Positions 1 to 5,414 of a stretch of DNA of 6,236 bases are shown here, piece after piece. The translations under genes were made by a program, and so were the position numbers. Below the pieces are notes generated by a model. That model was not told the origin of the DNA, ran no database searches, and saw only the letters and a list, made by a program, of their open reading frames with translations. The stretch covers positions 1-6,236 of the forward strand of contig JASHWX010000095.1 in NCBI GenBank assembly GCA_030043815.1. Reading direction: 5' to 3'. The DNA comes from Candidatus Rhabdochlamydia sp. Lineage in GTDB: Bacteria > Chlamydiota > Chlamydiia > Chlamydiales > Rhabdochlamydiaceae. Each line of letters opens with the position of its first letter. The first letter of the stretch is position 1.

Positions 1-34
1 TCAAAAAGAAAAAAGGCTAACTTTTTCATCATCT

Positions 35-107
35 ACACCGAGCTATACCACCATCGGCCATAAACTTGGATTTTATGGCCGATGGTGGTATAGCTCGGTG
101 TTTTTTT
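35..107 (+). terminator. Rightward intrinsic terminator with a perfect 30-bp stem
   Basis: Bases 35-64 and 72-101 are perfect reverse complements over 30 bp, with a 7-base loop (CTTGGAT). A run of seven T's (101-107) follows at once on the + strand. Stem plus T-tract is the standard form of a Rho-independent terminator. On the - strand no T-tract follows, so it should act on rightward transcription, ending a gene that lies left of the window. The stem is much longer than the roughly 6-12 bp usual for such terminators, so it may also block leftward read-through from potD or act as an RNA-processing site. Confidence 0.8.
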
Positions 108-138
108 AAGATTTAATTCAAAAAATTTGCTATGAAGC

Positions 139-167
139 TCGACGAAAGGGCGGATGCCAACTATACT
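139..167 (+). promoter_or_regulatory. Possible sigma-70-type promoter reading into the palindrome
   Basis: TATACT at 162-167 matches five of six bases of the -10 consensus. TCGACG at 139-144, exactly 17 bases upstream, matches four of six of TTGACA. Transcription would start near 174 and run through the palindrome at 162-335, toward and antisense to the 3' end of potD. There is no gene for it to serve, so if real it would make a structured non-coding RNA. The -10 hexamer is itself part of the palindrome's outer stem, and the match could be chance. Confidence 0.25.
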
Positions 168-335
168 GCGACCGTTCAAAAAGAGTGAAAATGCCAAGGA
201 AGCGCCGTGAATTTGAACCAGGCGAAGCCGGCGCCGAAGCAGCTCAACTTGAACAAGTTGAGCGATGCAGGCGGGTTCAAATTCACTGGCTGTCCGACGC
301 TGGCAGATTCACACTTTTTGAGCGGGAGCAGTATA
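162..335. repeat. 174-bp imperfect palindrome beside the potD stop
   Basis: The two halves pair through successive blocks around a centre at 252-253: 162-169 with 328-335; 172-183 with 314-325 (one G-T pair); 185-189 with 308-312; 192-196 with 301-305; 207-219 with 274-286 (13 bp perfect); 233-235 with 270-272; 239-241 with 266-268; and 242-251 with 254-263 (GCTCAACTTG and its complement around AA). About 59 base pairs form in 174 bases. The structure begins 5 bases after the potD stop codon, so it would sit in the 3' untranslated region of the pot mRNA and could terminate, stabilise or process it. A T-run on the leftward strand (125 to 120) lies about 37 bases beyond it. It could also be a MITE- or REP-like element, but I see no clear target-site duplication. 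Confidence 0.8.
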
Positions 336-340
336 CCATT

Positions 341-1435
341 TTACGCTTTGCGCTCCGCCTGAAGAACAGGATCGTCTGATTTCACTTCAACCCAGATGTC
401 GCGGACTTCTTGCTGAGGCAAGATGTTTTGGATGAAATGGTATTTTTCAAAATCGTGTTCCGAGGATTGGATGAGGCGCAGTTCTTCGTCGCTTAAGTTG
501 AGCATGTCGAGGTTGTGCAAGGTGGAGGGAAAGAAGCCAAAGGTGTTGAAGTGGGTGGCGACCGATTGAGGGCGATAGAGGAAGTTGATCAGGCGGTAGA
601 CGAGTTTCTCTTTGTTGCTGGCTTTAGGGATGCAGAGGTTTTCGATGGTGATGAAGCTGCCTTCTTGGGGAACGACAAAGCTGACAAAGTCAAATAGGCG
701 CTTCGTGCGGAAGATATAAGAGCTGGAGGCGACGACGACAGCGCAATTGCGGGTGGCGAGGAAATAATCGCCGCGGAAATTGGCATAGGCGGTGACCCAA
801 GGCTTTTGCTGCATGAGGAGCTCTTTGACATTTTGCGCTTGTTCAGGATCGAGATGCTCGGTTTGTCCATAGAGGTAGAAGGCAGCGAATTCGACCGCTT
901 CGATCGGGTCGTTATTCATCGTGATCTTGTAGTTCTTGGGGTTAAAGATCATTTCCCATGAGGGCTGAAGGGGTTGGCCTTTGAAATAGTCTTTATCGAT
1001 TCCAAAGCCGTAGATTTCCCATTCGAAGGGGATGGAGAATTGATTTTGGGGATCGAAAAAATGCCCGAGAAGCGCGGGGTTGATCTCATTCCAGAAATGC
1101 AGCTTGGACCGATCGATCTCCTTGAGGAGCTCTTCTTTGACGAGGACGTTGACAGCGTAATCGGAAGGGATGATCAAGTCGTAGCCTTCCCCTTTTGTCG
1201 CCTTGAGTTTGACGATGAGCTCTTCATTCGATGAGTAGTAGTTGAGATTGACCTTGATCCCCGTTTCGCTTTCAAAATCGGCGATCACGCTAGGATCTAG
1301 GATATCCCCCCATGCAAAGACATTGATCGCCTTTTCTTCGTAAGGGATGATTTTCCATTTCGGCCAATAGAGCACGCAGAAGATCAGTACGACCCAAAAA
1401 AGGATGATGCTGGTGCGGGTGAAGATTTTTTTCAT
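341..1435 (-). CDS. potD: PotD-like solute-binding protein of polyamine-type ABC importer
   Basis: Extracytoplasmic binding protein that delivers ligand to the PotABC membrane complex. The 364 residues fit the PotD/PotF family length. Recognisable stretches are INVFAWGDILDPSVIADFE (38-55), YDLIIPSDYAV (85-95), SIPFEWEIYGFGID (134-147) and the INFLYRP block (283-289). Against E. coli PotD as I recall it, W42, S91, Y93, D176 and E179 keep ligand-contact residues (W34, S83, Y85, D168, E171). T35, Y37, W229, W255 and D257 correspond to G43, I45, V235, T263 and E265. The ligand may therefore differ from spermidine. The N-terminus is one hydrophobic segment (about 10-24) after MKKIFTRT, with no clear AXA cleavage site. 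C20 lies in LIFC, a poor lipobox, so the protein may stay membrane-anchored. The start codon overlaps the potC stop by one base (TAATG), so it is the last gene of the operon. Confidence 0.9.
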   Translation of the reverse strand: MKKIFTRTSIILFWVVLIFCVLYWPKWKIIPYEEKAINVFAWGDILDPSVIADFESETGIKVNLNYYSSNEELIVKLKATKGEGYDLIIPSDYAVNVLVKEELLKEIDRSKLHFWNEINPALLGHFFDPQNQFSIPFEWEIYGFGIDKDYFKGQPLQPSWEMIFNPKNYKITMNNDPIEAVEFAAFYLYGQTEHLDPEQAQNVKELLMQQKPWVTAYANFRGDYFLATRNCAVVVASSSYIFRTKRLFDFVSFVVPQEGSFITIENLCIPKASNKEKLVYRLINFLYRPQSVATHFNTFGFFPSTLHNLDMLNLSDEELRLIQSSEHDFEKYHFIQNILPQQEVRDIWVEVKSDDPVLQAERKA

Positions 1436-2226
1436 TAGAAGATCCGTGTCCTCGTTTTAGCTGAAAATGTGAAGAAGAAAAGGACAAGCAGGCTGCTCAA
1501 GAGAAGGAGGATGGCGGACAGGGCATTGACGATGGGGGAGACGCCGGAGCGGAGCATCGATAGAATATAGAGCGAGAGGGTCTGCGATGAACTGCCGGCA
1601 GTAAAGTATGAAAGGATAAAGTCGTCAAACGAAATGATGAAGACGAGAAGGCCGGTGACGATGAGCGACGGGCGGAGGAGGGGAAGGGTCACTTTGAAAA
1701 ACGTTTGGACAGGGGTTGCTCCCAGCACGAGCGATGCTTCGGTCATCCTGTGGTCGAGCTCGAGGAACCGAGCATAGACGATGGGAATGACAAAGCCGAG
1801 CCCGAGCACCGTGTGGGCGAGGACAAGGGTCGTCAAGCCGAGCGGGATCGCGATCAAGCTAAAAAAGCCGAGCAGGCTGACGGCGAGCACCGTTTCAGGG
1901 ATGACGAGGTTGCCGTAAAAGAGCGTGAAGAATTTTCCGATGCGGCCGCCTTGCGCCGCGTAGAAGATCAAAAAGACGCCCATCGTCAAACTGATGAAGG
2001 TCGAGCAGATGGCGACGATGAGAGAATTGGAGAAAGCTTGCCAAAGGTGGGTGGCATGGAAGAGCTCCCGATACCATTTGAAGGTAAAGCCTGTCCAGGG
2101 AGAGGGAAAGCCTTCCGTATTGAATGAAAAGACGAGCAGCACCACGATCGGCACGTACAAAAAGAGGTAGGTGCAAAAGACGAGGAGCAGCGTGCTGATG
2201 TTGCCGAGCTTTCCCGTTTTAAGCAT
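1435..2226 (-). CDS. potC: PotC-like ABC transporter permease
   Basis: Second inner-membrane permease of the polyamine-type importer, forming the translocation channel with PotB. The 263 residues match the usual PotC length. Six hydrophobic segments are visible at about 13-34, 66-90, 102-125, 132-150, 186-206 and 233-254. The EAA loop that docks on the ATPase is at 163-183 (EASLVLGATPVQTFFKVTLPL), with its conserved G169 and LP at 181-182. SFDDF at 199-203 is a typical PotC stretch. The start lies inside the end of potB, with an 8-base overlap, and has a good Shine-Dalgarno sequence. Its stop shares a base with the potD start, so translation is probably coupled along the operon. Confidence 0.95.
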   Translation of the reverse strand: MLKTGKLGNISTLLLVFCTYLFLYVPIVVLLVFSFNTEGFPSPWTGFTFKWYRELFHATHLWQAFSNSLIVAICSTFISLTMGVFLIFYAAQGGRIGKFFTLFYGNLVIPETVLAVSLLGFFSLIAIPLGLTTLVLAHTVLGLGFVIPIVYARFLELDHRMTEASLVLGATPVQTFFKVTLPLLRPSLIVTGLLVFIISFDDFILSYFTAGSSSQTLSLYILSMLRSGVSPIVNALSAILLLLSSLLVLFFFTFSAKTRTRIF

Positions 2227-3094
2227 GGTGCTTCCCCGGGATGAGACGGTCGATGAGCCAATAGAAAAAGATCGCGCTGAGTAGGAGCATCACCGAGGCC
2301 ACCAGCGTAAATGCCGCTCCGAGCGAGCCGGTTTGATCTCCGAGGATGTAATTGGAGACGACATTGCCGACGAACATCTTCCGGTCGCCGCCCATGAGCT
2401 CAGGGATCGCAAACTCGCCAAAGGAAGGGATGAAGACGAGGAAGAAGCCCGCCTTCAGGCCGCGCTTTGTCAAAGGCAGCACGACGCGCCTGAGCGTGTG
2501 GTTCCATGTCGCTCCAAGGTCGAGCGATGCTTCGACGAGGCGCACGTCCATGCGCTCCAAAGAAGAATACAAAGGCAAGACCATGAAGGGCAGGTAGTAA
2601 TAGACCATCATGACCATGATCGCAAAAGGGGTATTGAGCAGCTGCAGGGGCTCGTTGATCAGGCCAAATGAGCGCAACAGGTTGTTCAAGAACCCTTCTT
2701 TTTCTAAGACGAAGAACCAAGCGTACACGTGGAGCAAGAAATTTGTCCAAAAGGGGACGATCAGAAGGAAAAGGAACACATTCTTGTACCGTTTGCCGAC
2801 GAATGTGAGAAAATAAGCCAAGGGGTAGGCGATGAGCAGGCAGATGATCGCGTTGCTGAGCGCAAGGACAAAGGAAGACAGGATCACTTTTAAATAGAGC
2901 GGGCGCAGGAAAAACGAGATTTTTTCAAAGGTGAGGCAATCGAACGCGCCTGTTTGAGTGAATTTGATGAAGCTGGAAATGGCGATGATCGCAAGAGGCA
3001 AATAGAAGAAGAGCATCTGCCAGAGGATAGCCGGGGCCCCGATCGAGAAAGGAACTTCGGATGCAGGTGGACGGGGGAGGAATTTGATTTTCAT
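2219..3094 (-). CDS. potB: PotB-like ABC transporter permease
   Basis: First inner-membrane permease of the polyamine-type importer, partner of PotC. With the chosen start it has 291 residues, normal for PotB. Six hydrophobic segments appear at about 22-42, 67-96, 105-128, 156-175, 212-232 and 258-281. The cytoplasmic EAA loop is at 188-208 (EASLDLGATWNHT onward, with G194 and LP at 206-207). FIPSFGEFAIPELMGG (221-236) is a strong PotB-type stretch. I chose ATG at 3094 because it overlaps the potA stop as ATGA, a classic coupled junction, and because the product then begins MKIKFLPRPP, a normal short cytoplasmic tail. A TTG 33 bases upstream is in frame but would overlap potA by 37 bases with no advantage. 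No strong Shine-Dalgarno sequence precedes the ATG, consistent with translational coupling to potA. Confidence 0.93.
   Translation of the reverse strand: MKIKFLPRPPASEVPFSIGAPAILWQMLFFYLPLAIIAISSFIKFTQTGAFDCLTFEKISFFLRPLYLKVILSSFVLALSNAIICLLIAYPLAYFLTFVGKRYKNVFLFLLIVPFWTNFLLHVYAWFFVLEKEGFLNNLLRSFGLINEPLQLLNTPFAIMVMMVYYYLPFMVLPLYSSLERMDVRLVEASLDLGATWNHTLRRVVLPLTKRGLKAGFFLVFIPSFGEFAIPELMGGDRKMFVGNVVSNYILGDQTGSLGAAFTLVASVMLLLSAIFFYWLIDRLIPGKHHA
2232..2237 (-). promoter_or_regulatory. Ribosome binding site of potC
   Basis: The leftward strand reads CGGGGAAGCACC just before the potC ATG. The GGGGA core sits about 6-7 bases from the start. It lies inside the last codons of potB, which supports the overlapping start chosen for potC. 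Confidence 0.6.
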
Positions 3095-4182
3095 TTTTCT
3101 AAAATGACCACGTTCTCTTTTTGCCAATACAGGTTCACTTCGTTGTCGTAGTCGATCACTTGCTGAGGGAAGTGCTCTTCATTTTGCTCGAAAACTTGAA
3201 TGCGCGTTTGATTTTTGAGCAAAATGTTGTACTGGGTCGATCTGCCGTGATAGACAATCGATTGCACAGTGCCTTTTAATGTGTTGGAAAAATTTTTCAC
3301 TTCTTTTTTCGAGATGAAAATTTTCTCAGGACGGATGCTGATCATCATGTCGCATCCTTCTTTCATCCAATCTTTGGCTTTAGGGATATAGATCTTAAAA
3401 TTGCCGAGGTCGGGGATTTCGATCTCTGTTTCCCCATCGAGGTGGCGCAGGCGTCCGCTGATGATATTGGTCGTCCCGACAAACTTTGCCACAAAGGAGG
3501 TGATAGGAAACTCGTAGATTTCTTTTGGGGTGCCGATTTGTTCGATTTCGCCGCGGGAGTTCATGATCGCCATTTGATCGGCGACGGTCAGAGCCTCAAA
3601 CTGGTCGTGCGTGACATAGACGAAGGTCGTCTTCAACTTATCTTGCAGTTCGATCAATTCGATGAGCATCCTTTCGCGCAATTTGAAGTCGAGGGCGGCA
3701 AGCGGTTCGTCGAGGAGAAGGACATCGGGCTCATTCACGATGGCCCGCGCGAGCGCCACGCGCTGCTGCTGGCCTCCCGAAAGCTGGCTTGTCAGCTTGT
3801 AAATGTGGTTTTCGAGGTGGAAAGCCTCGAGGATCTTAAGGACCTTTTGCTCAATGAGGAGCTTGGGGAGTTTTTTCAATTTTAAACTGTATGCGACATT
3901 ATCGAAGACATCCAGGTGGGGAAACAGCGCATAGTTTTGAAAGACGATGTTGATCGGCCGTTTGTGAATGGGCCAATCGGTGATGTCCTCGTCGCCAAGA
4001 AAAATTTTTCCTGAGTCAGCTCTTTCGAGGCCTGCGATCAGACGGAGCAAGGTCGTTTTGCCGCATCCGCTAGGGCCCAAAAGGGCGAAAAATTTCCCTG
4101 CTGGGATATGCAGGTTCACCTCAGGGATGATGGTCCCTTCGGGGATTGTCTTTTTCAACTTGTTGAGTTTGATGCTGCGCAT
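3091..4182 (-). CDS. potA: PotA-like ATPase of polyamine-type ABC importer
   Basis: Cytoplasmic ATP-hydrolysing subunit that powers the PotBC channel. The 363 residues contain every ABC ATPase motif: Walker A GPSGCGKT (36-43), Q-loop Q82 in FQNYALFPH, signature LSGGQQQ (134-140), Walker B VLLLDEP (154-160), D-loop LAALD (161-165) and switch H192 in THD. About 240-360 is the C-terminal TOBE-type domain (SIRPEKI at 282-288) that marks the PotA/MalK group and often has a regulatory role. The strand before Walker A is intact but short, so the protein looks complete from this ATG; the leftward strand has little Shine-Dalgarno sequence in front of it. This is the first gene of potABCD, the same order as in E. 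coli. FbpC- and CysA-like ATPases share these motifs, but the neighbouring permeases and binding protein settle the assignment. Confidence 0.95.
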   Translation of the reverse strand: MRSIKLNKLKKTIPEGTIIPEVNLHIPAGKFFALLGPSGCGKTTLLRLIAGLERADSGKIFLGDEDITDWPIHKRPINIVFQNYALFPHLDVFDNVAYSLKLKKLPKLLIEQKVLKILEAFHLENHIYKLTSQLSGGQQQRVALARAIVNEPDVLLLDEPLAALDFKLRERMLIELIELQDKLKTTFVYVTHDQFEALTVADQMAIMNSRGEIEQIGTPKEIYEFPITSFVAKFVGTTNIISGRLRHLDGETEIEIPDLGNFKIYIPKAKDWMKEGCDMMISIRPEKIFISKKEVKNFSNTLKGTVQSIVYHGRSTQYNILLKNQTRIQVFEQNEEHFPQQVIDYDNEVNLYWQKENVVILEK

Positions 4183-4239
4183 AATTTCGTCTTATAAATG
4201 CGGAGTAATTTTATGGCTAATGAAGTTTTTTTCATAGGA

Positions 4240-4268
4240 AATTTAAGCTTGGGTCGCTACACTGACAA
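4240..4268 (-). promoter_or_regulatory. Candidate promoter of the pot operon
   Basis: On the leftward strand TTGTCA (4268 to 4263) matches five of six bases of the -35 consensus. After a 17-base spacer, TAAATT (4245 to 4240) matches four of six of the -10. Transcription would start near 4233, leaving about 50 bases of leader before potA. It lies in the 106-bp region shared with trxB on the other strand, so the two promoters must be close together. I found no convincing rightward promoter for trxB: TACACT at 4258-4263 could be its -10 but lacks a good -35. Confidence 0.35.
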
Positions 4269-4277
4269 AATTTTAGT

Positions 4278-4281
4278 GGAG
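4278..4281 (+). promoter_or_regulatory. Ribosome binding site of trxB
   Basis: GGAG sits 7 bases before the trxB ATG, a standard Shine-Dalgarno distance. It fixes the start at 4289, which places the FAD-binding GSGPAA motif at residues 10-15 as expected for this family. Confidence 0.7.
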
Positions 4282-4288
4282 ATCGATC

Positions 4289-5245
4289 ATGGAACGACGA
4301 AAGCTTGTGATTGTGGGGTCCGGGCCGGCAGCCTACACCGCCGCATTGTATGCAGCCCGAGCGAACCTCTTCCCATTGGTATTTGAAGGGTTTTTCTCTG
4401 GGCCGGCAGGCGGCCAGCTGATGACAACCACCGAAGTGGAGAATTACCCAGGCTTCCCGGAAGGGATCAGCGGTCCTGAATTGATGGAAAAGATGCGCAA
4501 GCAAGCGGAGCGCTTCGGGACAACCATTTTGACAGAAGATGTCGTCAGTGTGGATTTGAAGGGCTATCCCTTCGCCATCAATGGAAGTCCCACCAACATT
4601 CAAGCGGACAGCCTCATCATCGCCACCGGGGCAACCGCCCGCCGCCTCGATGTGCCCGGCTGCCGCGATGGGGAATTTTGGCAAAAAGGGGTCACGGCGT
4701 GCGCGGTCTGCGATGGCGCCGCTCCCATCTTCCGCAACAAAGACCTTTACGTCTTTGGCGGGGGCGATACGGCCGTCGAAGAGGCCGTTTTCCTCACCAA
4801 ATACGGAAAAAAAGTCTACCTTGTCCATCGGCGCGATGAGTTCAGGGCATCAAAAATCATGGCTGAACGCGCACTCAAACATCCCAAGATCGAGGTTGTT
4901 TGGAACCATGTACTGGACCGAGTGGAAGGGGACCAGGTCGTAGCTTCGGTGACCTTAAAAGATGTCAAATCGGGCCAGACGACGAAACGCGAAGCGGGAG
5001 GCGTGTTCTTTGCCATCGGCCATGAGCCTAATACAAAATTTTTACAAGGGCAAGTTGCCACAGAGCCCAATGGATACATCAAAGTACGCCCTGGCACCTC
5101 ATTGACCAGCGTGCCCGGTGTTTTTGCCGCCGGCGACGTTCAAGATCCCGTGTATAGGCAAGCGGTAACGGCGGCTGGATCCGGCTGCATGGCGTCGCTT
5201 GATGCAGAACGTTGGCTATCGGAACGTGAGCACCATGCGCAGTAA
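4289..5245 (+). CDS. trxB: Thioredoxin reductase (NADPH), chlamydial type
   Basis: Cytoplasmic FAD enzyme that uses NADPH to reduce thioredoxin. The 318 residues are full length for low-molecular-weight TrxB. In order: FAD-binding GSGPAA (10-15), GGQLMTTTEVENYPGFPEG (41-59), ATGA (112-115), redox-active C138-A-V-C141-D, NADPH-binding GGGDTA (157-162), HRRDEFRA (180-187) for the NADPH phosphate, and the C-terminal FAD motif AAGDVQD (280-286). FEGFFSG and CAVCDGA agree with chlamydial and plant-like reductases as I remember them; E. coli has CATC. The fifth motif residue here is Ala (GPAA) where many bacterial TrxBs have Gly, a variant also seen in plants. In Chlamydia trachomatis trxB lies, as I recall, beside rpsA; here its left neighbour is the divergent pot operon. 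A large inverted repeat begins 13 bases after the stop. Confidence 0.97.
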   Translation: MERRKLVIVGSGPAAYTAALYAARANLFPLVFEGFFSGPAGGQLMTTTEVENYPGFPEGISGPELMEKMRKQAERFGTTILTEDVVSVDLKGYPFAINGSPTNIQADSLIIATGATARRLDVPGCRDGEFWQKGVTACAVCDGAAPIFRNKDLYVFGGGDTAVEEAVFLTKYGKKVYLVHRRDEFRASKIMAERALKHPKIEVVWNHVLDRVEGDQVVASVTLKDVKSGQTTKREAGGVFFAIGHEPNTKFLQGQVATEPNGYIKVRPGTSLTSVPGVFAAGDVQDPVYRQAVTAAGSGCMASLDAERWLSEREHHAQ

Positions 5246-5286
5246 AATTCTATCCCTTGAGCCAGTTGCAAAACTCCAGTGCATGG

Positions 5287-5414
5287 AAAAAAAACGATGA
5301 TTTTGAGTCAGTTTGCCAGTCGCGTCAGCGACAAAAGCCCCGCACCCGAGCACATGCTCAAATGGAGTAGGGCTCGGGTGCGGGGTGGCAAAATGACTCG
5401 AAAGGGCGTTTTTT
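5287..5414 (+). terminator. Possible trxB terminator or attenuator
   Basis: An A-run (5287-5294) precedes the inner stem of the quasi-palindrome and a T-run of six (5409-5414) follows it, the arrangement of a bidirectional intrinsic terminator. It is the only candidate for ending the trxB transcript. However, the T-run lies downstream of the preferred start codon of the next gene (5393) and 2 bases before the alternative one (5417). A terminator here would cut that gene off from trxB transcription, or control it by attenuation. The stem just before the T-run is imperfect, so its strength is uncertain. Confidence 0.35.
5338..5385 (+). promoter_or_regulatory. GC-rich hairpin covering the ribosome binding site
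   Basis: CCCCGCACCCGAGC (5338-5351) pairs perfectly with 5372-5385 around a 20-base loop. The right arm ends in GGGG (5382-5385), which with the adjoining TGG is the only Shine-Dalgarno-like sequence for ATG 5393, 7 bases away. In RNA the ribosome site would thus be fully paired and the start codon partly paired (5394-5395 with 5309-5310). This arrangement fits translational control by unfolding, such as a thermosensor, ligand switch or anti-sense release. No ligand-binding class is recognisable. Confidence 0.45.

Larger units (their letters stand above)
1..340. other. Non-coding region left of the pot operon
   Basis: No convincing coding sequence lies in these 340 bases. The region holds a strong hairpin with a T-tract, a possible promoter and a large imperfect palindrome, each listed separately. 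Bases 1-34 are A- and T-rich and contain only a weak AAAAAG/CTTTTT hairpin; I see nothing else in them. A rightward gene presumably ends just left of the window, since the terminator faces that way, and it would converge with the leftward pot operon. Confidence 0.7.

Noticed and set aside
185..379. A 64-residue open frame on the + strand
   Set aside because: It lies almost wholly within the 162-335 palindrome and runs into the antisense of potD. Its composition is explained by the inverted repeat, and no ribosome site precedes it.
1705..2127. A 140-residue open frame on the + strand opposite potC
   Set aside because: It is highly charged and lacks domain features, typical of the complement of a membrane-protein gene.
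1730..2540. Repeated GAGCGATGCTTCG stretches in potC and potB
   Set aside because: Both encode the conserved EAA loop (EASL followed by LGAT) of the two permeases, so this is protein homology rather than a DNA repeat.
3094..3127. Longer potB starting at TTG 3127
   Set aside because: It would overlap potA by 37 bases with a rare start codon. ATG 3094 gives an ATGA junction and the usual N-terminal length.
3442..3885. A 147-residue open frame on the + strand opposite potA
   Set aside because: It is antisense to the conserved ATPase motifs, so the open frame is explained by potA codon use.
4232..4828. A 198-residue open frame on the - strand opposite trxB
   Set aside because: It is a shadow of a strongly conserved gene on the + strand and shows no recognisable family features.
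5279..5392. Longer start (GTG 5279) for the last gene
   Set aside because: The added 38 residues lie within the palindrome, have no ribosome site, and would bury the signal peptide about 40 residues inside the protein.
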